In this document: piece after piece, positions 47,877 through 60,618 of the stretch
Position numbering within the stretch: the stretch's first letter is position 1
Layout of the letters: every line of letters starts with the position of its first letter
NCBI RefSeq assembly: GCF_001294645.1
Contig: NZ_CP011868.1
Coordinates: 4,092,001-4,156,000 of the forward strand
Source of the DNA: Pseudonocardia sp. HH130629-09
GTDB taxonomy: Bacteria; Actinomycetota; Actinomycetes; Mycobacteriales; Pseudonocardiaceae
Direction of reading: 5' to 3'
DNA: 64,000 bases
Position numbers and translations under genes: made by a program
Notes under the pieces: generated by a model
Databases searched by the model: none
What the model was told of the DNA's origin: nothing
Seen by the model: only the letters and a program-made list of their open reading frames with translations

Positions 47877-48806
47877 TCAGCCGAGCAGCGCGTACAGCGC
47901 GTCCAGGTCGCGGGCGACCTGCATCGCGCTGTAGACGCTGCCGTATTTGACGTTGCCCGCGGTCTCGACGACCTTCCCGGCCCGCACCGCGGGGAGCTCG
48001 CGCCACACCGGGACGTCGCGCATCGTCGCGAGCGCCCGTTCGGTACCGGTGTTCTGCAGGTAGAACCCGTCGGCGTCGCGGAACCGGCTCATCTCCTCCA
48101 GCGGCACCTCCTGGTCCGCGGCGTAGGCGCGTTCCTCCCCGGCCAGCGAGCCGCCCAGGTCGGTCAGCACCTGCTGCGGTAACCGGCCCGCCGTGTTCAC
48201 CACGAACGTGCCCGCCTCGGGCCGCCACTGGGCGATGACGATCCGCCTGGTCGCCAGCAGCCCACGGCGGCGCTCCCGGACCCCGGCGGCGACCGCGTCG
48301 TACTCGGCCAGCACCCGGTCCAGTGCGTCGCGACGGTCGAGCTGGGTGGCGATCGTGGTCAGGTCGGCCCGCCACGGCACGTCGAACGAGGTCGGGACGA
48401 CCGGCGCGATGCGCTGCAGCCGGGCGGTCGGCCGGTACTCGCCGTCGTCCTCGGCGGAGCAGACGATCAGGTCCGGGCGCAGCGCGAGGACCTCCTCGTC
48501 GAGGATCGGGCCCTTCAGGACCGGCAGCCCCGGCGGGGCCGGGACCCACGCGGCCGGGGGACGCAGGCTGGTCGCCGACACCGGCAGGCCGAGCGCGACG
48601 GCGGTCTCCAGGTCGACCCGCGAGTCGACGGCCAGCACCGACACCGGCGCGACCGGGACGTCGTAGGTGCCGAGCGAGGTGGTGACGCTACGGGTCGCGC
48701 CCGCCGGGGCCGTGCCGACGGGCGTCGACGGGCGACCGCAGGCGGCGAGCAGTTGGTGGCGGGTGGCGATCTCGACGACGGAGCGCTCGAGCAGCGCAGT
48801 GGACAC
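47877..48806 (-). CDS. Iron-siderophore-type periplasmic binding protein (FecB/FepB-like)
   Basis: This 309-aa protein shows the class III binding-protein pattern (VAPVSVLAVDSRVDLETAVALGLPV, LALRPDLIVCS, and a long central helix). The N-terminus has a lipobox-like LLAAC (Cys23), but residues 1-18 are charged and poorly hydrophobic, so the signal sequence is degenerate or the start is misjudged. GTG 48806 has GGAGG upstream. An IdeR/DmdR-type iron box lies 29 bases upstream, supporting iron regulation. No permease or ATPase genes are adjacent. Confidence 0.82.
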   Translation of the reverse strand: MSTALLERSVVEIATRHQLLAACGRPSTPVGTAPAGATRSVTTSLGTYDVPVAPVSVLAVDSRVDLETAVALGLPVSATSLRPPAAWVPAPPGLPVLKGPILDEEVLALRPDLIVCSAEDDGEYRPTARLQRIAPVVPTSFDVPWRADLTTIATQLDRRDALDRVLAEYDAVAAGVRERRRGLLATRRIVIAQWRPEAGTFVVNTAGRLPQQVLTDLGGSLAGEERAYAADQEVPLEEMSRFRDADGFYLQNTGTERALATMRDVPVWRELPAVRAGKVVETAGNVKYGSVYSAMQVARDLDALYALLG

Positions 48807-48834
48807 GGGCCCTCCGGAGGCGTGGGATCTCCAG

Positions 48835-48853
48835 TGAGCTTAGCCTCGCCTCA
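48835..48853 (-). promoter_or_regulatory. IdeR/DmdR-type iron box
   Basis: The 19-bp site TGAGCTTAGCCTCGCCTCA matches 14 of 19 positions of the recalled actinobacterial iron-box consensus (TTAGGTTAGSCTAACCTAA). It sits directly upstream of the siderophore-binding-protein gene, so iron-loaded repressor binding would block its transcription. Confidence 0.7.
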
Positions 48854-48881
48854 CTTGGCGGTCGCGTGTCGCGGACGAGGA

Positions 48882-48926
48882 ACGGGCCCCGGTCCGGTCG
48901 GTTGCTCCGACCGGACCGGGGCCCGT
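48882..48926. terminator. Long hairpin terminator after gatB
   Basis: A perfect 20-bp stem (48882-48901 with 48907-48926; left arm starts ACGGGCCCCGG) has a 5-base TTGCT loop. It ends the gatCAB transcript 18 bases after the gatB stop. Confidence 0.85.
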
Positions 48927-48943
48927 CACCCGTGCCGCTGCGG

Positions 48944-50446
48944 TCAGGCCCCGACCCGCTCGACGATCAGCTCGCGGACCCGCTTGGCGTCGGCCTGGCC
49001 CTTCGTCGCCTTCATGACCGCGCCGACGATGGCCCCGGCCGCCTGGACCTTGCCACCGCGGATCTTCTCCGCGACGTCGGGCTGCTCGGCCAGCGCCGCG
49101 TCGACGGCGGCGACCAGCGCGCCCTCGTCGGAGACGACCTTCAGCCCGCGGGCGGCGACGACCTCGTCCGGGCCGCCCTCGCCGTCGAGCACGCCGTCGA
49201 CGACCTGGCGGGCGAGCTTGTTGGTCAGCTCCCCCGCCGCGACCTGCTCGATCACCCGGGCGACCTGCGCCGGGGTGATCGCGAGCTCGGCGAGCTCGAC
49301 CGAGCGGGTGTTGGCCTGCTGGGCCAGGTAGGACACCCACCACGAGCGGGCCTCCTGCGACGGCGCACCGGCCGCGACGGTGGCCTCGACCAGCTCCAGC
49401 GCACCGCCGTTGACCAGGTCGCGCAGCTCCTCGTCGGAGATGCCCCAGTCGCTCTGGATGCGCTTGCGGCGCTCCCACGGCAGCTCGGGCAGAGTGCCGC
49501 GCAGCTCCTCGACCCACTCGGCGGACGGAGCGATCGGGACCAGGTCGGGCTCCGGGAAGTACCGGTAGTCCTCCGAGGTCTCCTTGCGTCGCCCGGCACG
49601 GGTGTGGCCGGTCGCCTCGTCGAAGTGCCGGGTCTCCTGGACGATCTCACCGCCCGCGTCGAGCACGCCGGCCTGCCGGCTCATCTCGTGCCGGACCGCG
49701 CGCTCGACCGACCGCAGTGAGTTGACGTTCTTCGTCTCGGTGCGGGTGCCCAGCGCGCCGCCCTTCGGCGACAGCGAGAGGTTCACGTCGGCGCGCATCG
49801 AGCCCTGGTCCATCCGGACGTCGGAGACGCCCAGGGACCGGATCAGGTCGCGCAGCGCGGTGACGTAGGCGCGGGCCACCTCCGGGGCACGGGCCCCGGT
49901 GTCCGGGATCATCGTCGTGACGATCTCGATCAGCGGGACGCCTGCCCGGTTGTAGTCGAGCAGCGAGTGGTCGGCGCCGTGGATGCGGCCGTCGGAGCCG
50001 CCGACGTGCAGCGACTTGCCGGTGTCCTCCTCCATGTGCGCGCGCTCGATGCCGATCCGCACGACCTCGCCGTCGTCGAGGGTCAGGTCCAGGAACCCGC
50101 CCGTGGCGATCGGCTCGTCGTACTGGGAGGTCTGGAAGTTCTTCGGCATGTCCGGATAGAAGTAGTTCTTCCGGGCGAACCGGCCCCACGGCGCGATCGA
50201 GCAGTTCAGCGCCAGGCCGATCCGGATCGCCGACTCCACCGCGGCCCGGTTGACCACCGGCAGCGCGCCGGGCAGCCCCAGGCAGACCGGGCAGACCTGG
50301 GTGTTGGGCTCGGCCCCGAACTCCGTCGGGCAGCCGCAGAACATCTTGGTGTTCGTCGACAGCTCGACGTGCACCTCGATGCCCAGGACGGGGTCGTACC
50401 GGGCGACGACGTCGTCGAAGTCGACCAGCTCCACGGCCGCGGTCAT
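48944..50446 (-). CDS. gatB: Aspartyl/glutamyl-tRNA amidotransferase subunit B
   Basis: This 500-aa kinase-like subunit of GatCAB phosphorylates Glu/Asp on mischarged tRNA. It shows [18 protein letters not shown], the [13 protein letters not shown] zinc-type cysteines, and the C-terminal YqeY-like tail ending in LIVERVGA. It overlaps the gatA stop by four bases. Together with gltX and tRNA-Gln here, it fits the indirect Gln-tRNA pathway. Confidence 0.97.
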   Translation of the reverse strand: MTAAVELVDFDDVVARYDPVLGIEVHVELSTNTKMFCGCPTEFGAEPNTQVCPVCLGLPGALPVVNRAAVESAIRIGLALNCSIAPWGRFARKNYFYPDMPKNFQTSQYDEPIATGGFLDLTLDDGEVVRIGIERAHMEEDTGKSLHVGGSDGRIHGADHSLLDYNRAGVPLIEIVTTMIPDTGARAPEVARAYVTALRDLIRSLGVSDVRMDQGSMRADVNLSLSPKGGALGTRTETKNVNSLRSVERAVRHEMSRQAGVLDAGGEIVQETRHFDEATGHTRAGRRKETSEDYRYFPEPDLVPIAPSAEWVEELRGTLPELPWERRKRIQSDWGISDEELRDLVNGGALELVEATVAAGAPSQEARSWWVSYLAQQANTRSVELAELAITPAQVARVIEQVAAGELTNKLARQVVDGVLDGEGGPDEVVAARGLKVVSDEGALVAAVDAALAEQPDVAEKIRGGKVQAAGAIVGAVMKATKGQADAKRVRELIVERVGA

Positions 50447-51951
50447 GCCCTCACCTCAGCAACGTCCGGGACGCGGGCGACCAGCGGACCGCCCTCGTCG
50501 GCGTCGCGGGCGGCCTCGAACGCCGCCCCGACGCGGTACATGACGGCCTCGCCGAGCGCGGGGGCCATGATCTGCAGGCCGGTCGGGAGCCCCTCGGAGA
50601 TACCGTTGGGCACCGACATGCCGGCCACCCCGGCCAGGTTCGTCGGGATGGTGGCCAGGTCGTTGAGGTACATGGCCAGCGGGTCGTCGACCTTGTCCCC
50701 GATCGGGAACGGCACGGTCGGCGTGGTCGGTGAGACCAGCACGTCGGCCTGGGCGAACGCCGCGGCGAAGTCCCGACTGATGAGCGTGCGGACCTTCTGC
50801 GCCTGGCCGTAGTAGGCGTCGTAGTAGCCGCTGGACAGCGCGTAGGTACCGAGCATGATCCGCCGCTTGACCTCGGGCCCGAAGCCCTGCTCGCGGGTGT
50901 TGGCCATGACCTCCTCGGCGGAGCGGCCCTCGGAGGCGCGCAGGCCGTAGCGCATGGCGTCGAACCGGGCGAGGTTCGACGACACCTCGCTGGGGAGGAT
51001 CAGGTAGTACGCGGCCATCCCGTACTCGAAGTGCGGGCAGGCGACCTCGACGATCTCGGCACCCAGCTTCTCCAGCCGGCGCAGCGAGGCGTCGAACGCC
51101 GAGCGGACGCCAGGCTGGTAGCCCTCGCCGCCCAGCTCGCGCACGACGCCGACCTTCAGCCCGGACAGGTCGCCGGTCGCACCCTGGCGTGCCGCCTCGA
51201 CGACTGCCGGGACGGGCCGGTCGATCGAGGTCGAGTCGAGCGGGTCGTGGCCGGCGATGACCTCGTGCAGCAGCGCTGCGTCCAGCACGGTGCGCGCGCA
51301 CGGCCCACCCTGGTCCAGCGACGACGCGCAGGCGACCAGCCCGTAGCGGGACACCTGGCCGTAGGTGGGCTTGACGCCGACGGTGCCGGTGAACGCGGCG
51401 GGCTGGCGGATCGAGCCGCCGGTGTCGGTGCCGATCGCCAACGGCGCCTCGAACGCGGCCAGCGACGCCGCCGACCCGCCGCCGGAGCCGCCCGGCACCC
51501 GGCTGGTGTCCCACGGGTTGCGGGTGACGCCGTACGCCGAGTGCTCGGTGGAGGAGCCCATCGCGAACTCGTCCATGTTGGTCTTGCCGAGGATCGTGAT
51601 CCCGGCGGCGCGCAGGCGCGTGGTGACCGTCGCGTCGTAGGGCGGCCGCCAGCCGTCGAGGATCCGCGAGCCACAGGTGGTGGGCATGTCCGAGGTGGTG
51701 AACACGTCCTTGAGCGCCAGCGGCACCCCGGCCAGCGGGGACTCCGGGGCCTCGCCCGCGGCGATCCGCTCGTCGACCAGCGCGGCGGCGGCCACCGCGG
51801 TCTCGGCGCCGACGTGCAGGAACGCGTGCACCTCACCGTCGACGGCGGCGATCCGGTCGAGGTGGGCCTGGGCGACCTCGACAGCGGAGACCTCGCGGGA
51901 GTGGATCTTCTCCGCGAGCTCGGCCGCGGTGAGGCGGATCAGGTCGTTCAC
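50443..51951 (-). CDS. gatA: Aspartyl/glutamyl-tRNA amidotransferase subunit A
   Basis: This 502-aa amidase-signature subunit releases ammonia from glutamine. The Ser-cisSer-Lys triad lies in [10 protein letters not shown] (Lys), [10 protein letters not shown] (nucleophile region) and [19 protein letters not shown] 51951 overlaps the gatC stop (GTGA). Confidence 0.97.
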   Translation of the reverse strand: MNDLIRLTAAELAEKIHSREVSAVEVAQAHLDRIAAVDGEVHAFLHVGAETAVAAAALVDERIAAGEAPESPLAGVPLALKDVFTTSDMPTTCGSRILDGWRPPYDATVTTRLRAAGITILGKTNMDEFAMGSSTEHSAYGVTRNPWDTSRVPGGSGGGSAASLAAFEAPLAIGTDTGGSIRQPAAFTGTVGVKPTYGQVSRYGLVACASSLDQGGPCARTVLDAALLHEVIAGHDPLDSTSIDRPVPAVVEAARQGATGDLSGLKVGVVRELGGEGYQPGVRSAFDASLRRLEKLGAEIVEVACPHFEYGMAAYYLILPSEVSSNLARFDAMRYGLRASEGRSAEEVMANTREQGFGPEVKRRIMLGTYALSSGYYDAYYGQAQKVRTLISRDFAAAFAQADVLVSPTTPTVPFPIGDKVDDPLAMYLNDLATIPTNLAGVAGMSVPNGISEGLPTGLQIMAPALGEAVMYRVGAAFEAARDADEGGPLVARVPDVAEVRA

Positions 51952-52274
51952 TGCTCCTCCCCCAGGATCCGCGGGACGCGGAAGCGCCCGTCCTCGGCGG
52001 CCGGGGCGCCGGCGAGCGCCTGCTCCTGGCTCAGGCCGGGGCGGCGCTCGTCCGGGCGGAAGACGTTCTCCAGCGGGACGGCGTGCGAGGTCGGCGGGAT
52101 GTCGTCGGCGGCGACCTCTCCGACCCGGGCCACCGACCCGATGATCACGTCGAGCTGCGACGCGAAGGTGTCCAGCTCGGAGTCGGTGACGGCCAGGCGG
52201 GCCAGCCGGGCGAGGTGTGCGACCTCGTCCCGGGTGATGACCCCGCCCGTCCGCTCCGCGGAATCGGCGGTCAT
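51948..52274 (-). CDS. gatC: Aspartyl/glutamyl-tRNA amidotransferase subunit C
   Basis: This 108-aa belt subunit stabilises the GatA-GatB complex. The [22 protein letters not shown]-terminal helix (in split form) is diagnostic. ATG 52274 has GAGGAGGGG upstream. It is the first gene of gatC-gatA-gatB. Confidence 0.95.
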   Translation of the reverse strand: MTADSAERTGGVITRDEVAHLARLARLAVTDSELDTFASQLDVIIGSVARVGEVAADDIPPTSHAVPLENVFRPDERRPGLSQEQALAGAPAAEDGRFRVPRILGEEQ

Positions 52275-52607
52275 GCCCCTCCTCTGGGATGGTGTCCGAT
52301 GATGACGACGGCGGGAGGACGGTCGCAACGACAGTGCGGCGACGACGGTGCGACCGCCGGTCCGGCTGCCGACACGACCCGGCCGCTCCCGCGCGCGCCG
52401 GTCCATCGGGCGAGTCTATTCCCGCCGGTCCACCGGTCGATCGCCCCCCGGTGACCAGGTACGCACACCATGATGCGGGTGGCGGGTGACCGACGGCCCC
52501 GAGGGTGGCAGGATCATCGTTCCCGCCCGGAACCGCCCCCCGCCACTCCGGTGCGGTGCACACGCGTGCCGATGAGGCGCTCGCTGTCGAGGGAGAGGAT
52601 CCACTCC
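52275..52607. other. Divergent intergenic region, gatC / ACT-domain gene
   Basis: This 333-bp gap holds no credible ORF. On the minus strand TAGACT (52413-52418) fits a -10 box for gatC with a leader of about 130 bases. GGGAGAGG (52590s) is the ribosome-binding site of the ACT gene. No strong hairpin or repeat is seen. Confidence 0.5.
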
Positions 52608-53264
52608 GTGTCGTTCCTGCTCCGGGTCGTCCTCCCGGACAAGCCCGGCAATCTCGGGGCCGTCGCCTCCGCCCTCGGCGGGGCGGGGGCGGACATCCTC
52701 AGCGTCGACGTCGTGGAGCGCGGCGACGGGCAGGCGGTCGACGACATCGCCGTGGAGCTGCCGACCAACCGGCCGCCGGACGTGCTCATCACCGCGGCCG
52801 AGTCGGTGCCCGGGGTGTCGGTGGAGTCGGTGCGCCCGCACACCGGGCAGCTGGACACCCACCGCGAGCTGGAGCTGCTCGACGAGATCGCCGGCGACCA
52901 CGCGCACGGGCTCGACCTGCTCGCCGGCGAGGTGCCGCGGCTGTTCCGCGCCGGCTGGGCGCTGGTCGCGGTCAGCGAGAACGGTCGTTCCTTCCGGATC
53001 GCGGAGAGCGCCGCGGCGCCCGAGACCCGGTCCGGGGACCTGACCTGGCTGCCGCTGGACCGGGCGATCGCCCTCGACGACAGCCACTGGGTGCCCGAGC
53101 CGTGGCGGGCGATGGACACCGAGCTGGCCGCCGCGCCGTTCGGGACCGGGGAACCGCCGAAGACGCTGGTGGTCGGACGGCCGGGTGGGCCGGTGTTCCG
53201 GCCGTCGGAGCTGGCGCGGCTGGCGCACCTCGCGGGGATCGTCGCGACGGTGCTGAAGGCCTGA
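52608..53264 (+). CDS. ACT-domain amino-acid-binding protein
   Basis: This 218-aa protein has an N-terminal ACT domain ([24 protein letters not shown]) and a second, less clear half with [21 protein letters not shown] homologue sits between gatC and ligA in mycobacteria, with unknown function. GTG 52608 was preferred over the upstream in-frame start because GGGAGAGG precedes it at good spacing. Confidence 0.82.
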   Translation: MSFLLRVVLPDKPGNLGAVASALGGAGADILSVDVVERGDGQAVDDIAVELPTNRPPDVLITAAESVPGVSVESVRPHTGQLDTHRELELLDEIAGDHAHGLDLLAGEVPRLFRAGWALVAVSENGRSFRIAESAAAPETRSGDLTWLPLDRAIALDDSHWVPEPWRAMDTELAAAPFGTGEPPKTLVVGRPGGPVFRPSELARLAHLAGIVATVLKA

Positions 53265-53305
53265 CCCCGCCACCCGCCCCTTCCGGGTGCAGCGGTGGAT
53301 CCGGG

Positions 53306-54025
53306 TCAGACCCGGATGGACAGGGCGGTGCGGACGAGGTCGTCGTTGCCGGTCGCGAGCCAGCCGTCGGGGCGCACCAGGACGTCCTCGAAGCCGATCC
53401 GGGTGTCGATGTTGACCCGGGTCGCGTACTCCAGCACCGGCCAGGCGCCCTCCTCCTCGCCGTGCAGCAGCACGGGCACGGGGGGCTGGCCGAGCGCGCG
53501 CAGGATCCGGATGCCCTCGGCGACGGCGGTCTCCGGGTCGATCACCGTCGACTCCGCGATCACCCGGCGGGTGCCCGGGGGCAGCCCGTTCTGGCGGAGG
53601 GTGACGGCGTCACCGCTGGTCCAGACACCGAGCTCGACGGCGATGCCGACCGACCACGCGGCGTGGCAGACCTCGGTCCAGCCGAGCTCGTGCACGTTGA
53701 CGCCGCACACGTCGGGCTTGCCGGAGCCGAGCCGGCCCCAGGACAGGACGGTCTCGACGCGGTCCTTGGGGTCGGGCTGGATCCAGCGCCCGGTCGGGAC
53801 GCCGATCTCGATGCCCGGGGCCTCCTGGCGGATCAGCGACACGACGTCGCCGACCACGGCGGGCTCGATCGTCTCGGCGCCGCTGTCGTCACGCGGGTGC
53901 ACGTGCACCGAGGTGACGCCGAGCCGGGCGACGGCCCGGGCGTCGCGGGCGAGGTGGCGGGCCAGGGTCGGCAACGCCGGGTGCGCGTCCGCCGGTCGTG
54001 AGCCGTTGAGCGCCGCCTGCAACAC
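53306..54025 (-). CDS. BKACE-family beta-keto acid cleavage enzyme (DUF849)
   Basis: It is a 239-aa TIM-barrel protein with N-terminal LQAALNGSR, the metal-site HVHPRDDSGAE and the VNVHELGW block, typical of 3-keto-5-aminohexanoate cleavage-type enzymes that use acetyl-CoA. It is shorter than the classic 270-310 aa members. GTG 54025 has GGGGAA upstream. The neighbours do not indicate a substrate. Confidence 0.82.
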   Translation of the reverse strand: MLQAALNGSRPADAHPALPTLARHLARDARAVARLGVTSVHVHPRDDSGAETIEPAVVGDVVSLIRQEAPGIEIGVPTGRWIQPDPKDRVETVLSWGRLGSGKPDVCGVNVHELGWTEVCHAAWSVGIAVELGVWTSGDAVTLRQNGLPPGTRRVIAESTVIDPETAVAEGIRILRALGQPPVPVLLHGEEEGAWPVLEYATRVNIDTRIGFEDVLVRPDGWLATGNDDLVRTALSIRV

Positions 54026-54269
54026 CGTGTGTTCCCCAATCCGAGTGGTCGTCCTCCCGCCGGGACGACCCCGGCGTGCGACCGAGGGTAGGCGGTGATC
54101 GTCCGCGGCCGGTGTCCGGGCGCGGTCGCGTCCGGGCGACGTCGGCGTCCGGACGCCGGGCCGCGCCGGACGCCCGACACGCCCGGTGAGTGGTCGCTCA
54201 CCGTCGGCGTGCTGCAAGCCCGGCCACCGGGCGGACCAGCGGTCGCGCGCCGGCCCGGACATGGGGCTG

Positions 54270-57115
<2,846 letters not shown>

Positions 57116-57118
57116 GCC

Positions 57119-57517
57119 GTGCTGAGGCTCGGGTTCCCGGTGGTCGGCGTCGTCGACCTCGACCGGGCCGCCGCGTTCTGGGCCGCCGCACTGCACCTGC
57201 ACGTCTCCGACGAGTGGTCGAGCTCGTCCTGGCGCACCCTGACCGGTTCCGACGGCGAGCGGGTGCTCGGCCTGATGCGCAGCGCGTCCCCGCCCGAGCC
57301 CAGGCCCCGGCTCCACCTGGACCTCCTGGTCGACACCACCGCCGAGCAGGACGCCGAGGTGGCGCGGCTGACCTCGCTGGGCGCGACCCGGCCGGTCTGG
57401 GACGACTACCCCGCCGAGCCCGACTTCGTCGTCCTCGCCGACCCCGACGGCAACGTCTTCTGCGTGGTCGACCTGAGCCGGGCGCCGTCGTCGGGAGGTG
57501 TCGGTGGCGACGCCTAG
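57119..57517 (+). CDS. VOC-superfamily (glyoxalase-like) protein
   Basis: It is a 132-aa protein with paired beta-alpha-beta modules: VVGVVDLDRAAAFWAAALHL at the N-terminus and FVVLADPDGNVFCVVDL at the C-terminus, as in glyoxalase/bleomycin-resistance folds. A metal site is not clear. GTG 57119. The TAG stop overlaps the predicted -10 box (TAGAAT) of prfC. Confidence 0.85.
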   Translation: MLRLGFPVVGVVDLDRAAAFWAAALHLHVSDEWSSSSWRTLTGSDGERVLGLMRSASPPEPRPRLHLDLLVDTTAEQDAEVARLTSLGATRPVWDDYPAEPDFVVLADPDGNVFCVVDLSRAPSSGGVGGDA

Positions 57518-57526
57518 AATGCAGGT

Positions 57527-59158
57527 GTGAGCACCATCGAGAACGACACCCGGCAGACCGGCACCGCCACCGACGCGCGCGTCGTCGGCGAGACCGCCCG
57601 CCGCCGGACGTTCGCGGTGATCTCCCACCCCGACGCGGGCAAGTCGACCCTGACCGAGGCGCTGGCGCTGCACGCGGAGGTCATCGACTCCGCCGGTGCG
57701 GTGCACGGCAAGTCCGGCCGCAAGGGCGTCACGTCGGACTGGATGGAGATGGAGCGTGCCCGCGGCATCTCGGTGTCCTCGGCGGTGCTGCAGTTCTCCT
57801 ACCGGGACTGCGTGATCAACCTGCTCGACACCCCCGGCCACGGCGACTTCTCCGAGGACACCTACCGGGTGCTCGCCGCCGTCGACGCCGCGGTGATGCT
57901 GCTCGACGCGGCGAAGGGTCTCGAGCCGCAGACCCTCAAGCTCTTCGACGTCTGCCGCTCGCGCGGCGTCCCGATCGTCACCTTCGTCAACAAGTGGGAC
58001 CGACCGGGCCGCGAGGCTCTGGAGCTGCTCGACGAGGTCGAGCAGACCATCGGCCTGCGCCCCATGCCGCTGACCTGGCCACTGGGCATCGCCGGGCAGT
58101 TCAAGGGGCTCATCGAGCGCAGCACCGGCGAGTACACCGCGTTCACCCGGGCCGCCGGCGGCGCGACGAAGGCCACCGCACAGGTCGTCGACGCCGAGAC
58201 GATCGCCGCGCAGGAGCCCGAGTACTGGCAGAACGCGCAGGACGAGCTGGGCCTGCTCGACGAGATCGGCGCCGGTTTCGACGAGGAGGGCTTCCGCTCC
58301 GGCACGGCCACCCCGGTCCTGTTCGGCTCGGCGCTGTCCAACATCGGTGTCGCCCGGCTGCTCGACTCGCTGGTCGACCTCGCCCCGCCGCCCGCCCCGC
58401 GGCCCGACGTGAAGGGCCAGGACCGCCCGCTGGAGGCGCCCACCTCCGGGCTGATCTTCAAGGTCCAGGCCGGCATGGACAAGGCGCACCGTGACCGCAT
58501 GGCGTTCCTGCGGATCTGCTCGGGCCGCTTCGAGCGCGGCATGGTGCTCACCCATGCCGCGACGGGCAAGCCGTTCGCGACCAAGTACGCGCAGTCGGTG
58601 TTCGGCGCCGAGCGCACGACCGTCGAGGAGGCGTTCCCCGGCGACATCGTCGGCCTGGTCAACGCCACCGCCCTGCGCCCCGGGGACACCCTCTACGCGG
58701 CCGACCCGGTCGATTTCCCCTCGATCCCGGCGTTCGCCCCCGAGCACTTCGCGGTGATCCGCGCGAAGGACGCGGGCAAGTACAAGCAGTTCCGCAAGGG
58801 GATCGAGCAGCTCGGCAACGAGGCGGTCATCCAGATCCTGCGCTCGGACCTGCGCGGCGACCAGGCACCGGTGCTGGCCGCGGTGGGGCCGCTGCAGTTC
58901 GACGTGGTCACCACACGGCTGGAGACCGAGTTCAACGCGCCGGTCACCCTCGACCGGCTGCCGTACCAGATCGCGCGCCTGGTCGACGCCGAGGCGGTCG
59001 AGAAGCTGGCCGGGCAATCCGAGTGCGAGGTCCTGCGCCGCGACTCCGACGGCGAGCACCTCGCGTTGTTCACCAACAAATGGCGGATGGACATCGTCCA
59101 GCGCAAGTTCCCGGACATGCGGTTCGAGGCCATGCCCGCCGGGTCCTCGATCTCCTGA
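57527..59158 (+). CDS. prfC: Peptide chain release factor 3
   Basis: This 543-aa translational GTPase recycles RF1/RF2. G1 SHPDAGKST, G2-region ARGISVSSAVLQF, G3 DTPGHGDF and G4 NKWD are intact, followed by the RF3-specific domain ending in RKFPDMRFEAMP. GTG 57527 lies six bases after TAGAAT (57515-57520), a strong leaderless signal. Confidence 0.96.
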   Translation: MSTIENDTRQTGTATDARVVGETARRRTFAVISHPDAGKSTLTEALALHAEVIDSAGAVHGKSGRKGVTSDWMEMERARGISVSSAVLQFSYRDCVINLLDTPGHGDFSEDTYRVLAAVDAAVMLLDAAKGLEPQTLKLFDVCRSRGVPIVTFVNKWDRPGREALELLDEVEQTIGLRPMPLTWPLGIAGQFKGLIERSTGEYTAFTRAAGGATKATAQVVDAETIAAQEPEYWQNAQDELGLLDEIGAGFDEEGFRSGTATPVLFGSALSNIGVARLLDSLVDLAPPPAPRPDVKGQDRPLEAPTSGLIFKVQAGMDKAHRDRMAFLRICSGRFERGMVLTHAATGKPFATKYAQSVFGAERTTVEEAFPGDIVGLVNATALRPGDTLYAADPVDFPSIPAFAPEHFAVIRAKDAGKYKQFRKGIEQLGNEAVIQILRSDLRGDQAPVLAAVGPLQFDVVTTRLETEFNAPVTLDRLPYQIARLVDAEAVEKLAGQSECEVLRRDSDGEHLALFTNKWRMDIVQRKFPDMRFEAMPAGSSIS

Positions 59159-59162
59159 TCCG

Positions 59163-60035
59163 CTGAACACCGTCGCCGGGGTCGGCGCCGCGCTGCTCTC
59201 GGCGCTGCTCTTCGCGCTCGCCGCCGTCGCGCAGCAGACCTCGGCGGCGGCGGACCCGCACGACCGGGGGCTGCGGATGCTGGCGCGGCTGGTCCGCGAT
59301 CCGCGCTGGCTGGCCGGGTCGCTGGGTGACACGGCGGCGTTCGCGATGCAGGCCGTCGCGCTCGGGTTCGGGTCGCTGCTGCTGGTGCAGCCGCTCATCG
59401 TCACCCAGCTGGTGTTCGCGCTGCCGCTGGCCGCGTCGTGGGCCGGGCGGCGGCCGTCCCGCCGGGAGCTGGCGTGGGCCGCGGTGCTGGTGGTGGCGCT
59501 GGTGCTGTTCGTGACCGTCGGGGAGCCGACCGCGGGTGTCGACCGGGCCGGGCTCACCGCGTGGGCGCCGACGGGGTCGGTGCTGCTGGTGCTGTTCGCC
59601 GCCTGTCTCGTGGCGGCCCGGTCGACGACGGGGACGGCCCGGGCACTGCTGCTGGCCGCGGCCACCGGCATCGCCTACGGCGTCGTCGCCGCGCTCACCC
59701 TGGGCGTGGTCGACACGCTGTCCGACGGGATCACCACGGTGCTGACCTCGTGGGAGACCTCGGCGCTGGTCGTCGCCGTGGTCGGCGGGACCCTGCTGCA
59801 GCAGGCCGCGTTCCAGGCCGGGGCGCTGGGGGCGTCGCTGCCCGCGGTGGTCGTCGGGGAGCCGGTGGTGGCGGCGGTCGTCGGCGTGACCGTGCTCGAC
59901 GAGCGGCTGTCCACCGGCGGGGCCGGGTGGGCGCTCGTCGCGGTGCTGGTGGCCGTGCTCGTGGTGGCGACGATCGCGCTGGCCCGGGCGAGCGCCGGAG
60001 CCGGGACCGAGAGCTCCGGCCGGCGGGCACCGTAG
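59163..60035 (+). CDS. DMT-superfamily (EamA-like) permease, probable CTG start
   Basis: This membrane protein has nine to ten helices, with sequences such as LGFGSLLLVQPLIVTQLVFALPLAASW and the C-terminal ALVAVLVAVLVVATIALARA (in parts). The first ATG in frame (59277) would remove the first helix AGVGAALLSALLFALAAVA. No ATG, GTG or TTG exists between the prfC stop and that helix; CTG 59163 gives 290 aa, the normal family length, so a CTG start is proposed. Substrate unknown. Confidence 0.75.
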   Translation: MNTVAGVGAALLSALLFALAAVAQQTSAAADPHDRGLRMLARLVRDPRWLAGSLGDTAAFAMQAVALGFGSLLLVQPLIVTQLVFALPLAASWAGRRPSRRELAWAAVLVVALVLFVTVGEPTAGVDRAGLTAWAPTGSVLLVLFAACLVAARSTTGTARALLLAAATGIAYGVVAALTLGVVDTLSDGITTVLTSWETSALVVAVVGGTLLQQAAFQAGALGASLPAVVVGEPVVAAVVGVTVLDERLSTGGAGWALVAVLVAVLVVATIALARASAGAGTESSGRRAP

Positions 60036-60111
60036 AGCCCGTTGCCGACAGGGTCCTCCGACCATAGGGCCCTCGGGACGCCAGGTCGAACGCGTCGCCC
60101 GGACCGCCGGT

Positions 60112-60513
60112 TCAGGGGGTGTGGCAGGCCACGGGCCCGCAGGCCGGCGTGGCGTCGGCGCCCTGCACCGGCGGCGGTCCCGGCCCGGTGACGGCGAGGA
60201 TCACGAACGCGGCCAGCCAGATCAGCCCGCCGGCCAGCCCGGCGACCGACAGTCCCGCGGCCGACATCGCCGTCCGGGACCGGCCCGGGCAGGCACGGAC
60301 CGCGCCCAGCGTGCCCAGCACCAGACCGCCGATGGCCAGGACGACCCCGGCAGAGGCGAACGCGAGACCGGCGACGGTCAGCGGCGACAACGCGGACAGC
60401 GCGATCGCGACGGCGACGAACACCGAGCCCAGCGCTCCCAGCACCAGCGCGGACGACCCGAGACCCCCCGGCGGGGTGGTCGGGTGTCGGACGTCGGACC
60501 GGTCTCGGAGCAC
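60112..60513 (-). CDS. Small DUF4190-like membrane protein
   Basis: It is a 133-aa protein with four hydrophobic helices (SSALVLGALGSVFVAVAIAL, LTVAGLAFASAGVVLAIGG, and AGLAGGLIWLAAFVILAVTG among them) and a Cys-containing C-terminal tail (CGPVACHTP). GTG 60513 is the best start before the first helix. It converges with the DMT gene. Function unknown. Confidence 0.65.
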   Translation of the reverse strand: MLRDRSDVRHPTTPPGGLGSSALVLGALGSVFVAVAIALSALSPLTVAGLAFASAGVVLAIGGLVLGTLGAVRACPGRSRTAMSAAGLSVAGLAGGLIWLAAFVILAVTGPGPPPVQGADATPACGPVACHTP

Positions 60514-60618
60514 GGCACAAGGATCGGGGGTCGGACGGACCTGCCGCTGTCGGGGACACCGCAGATCCTCAGTTCTGGGTACGCGGCGGGGGCCCCGGAA
60601 CCGGCCTACGGTGATCGC

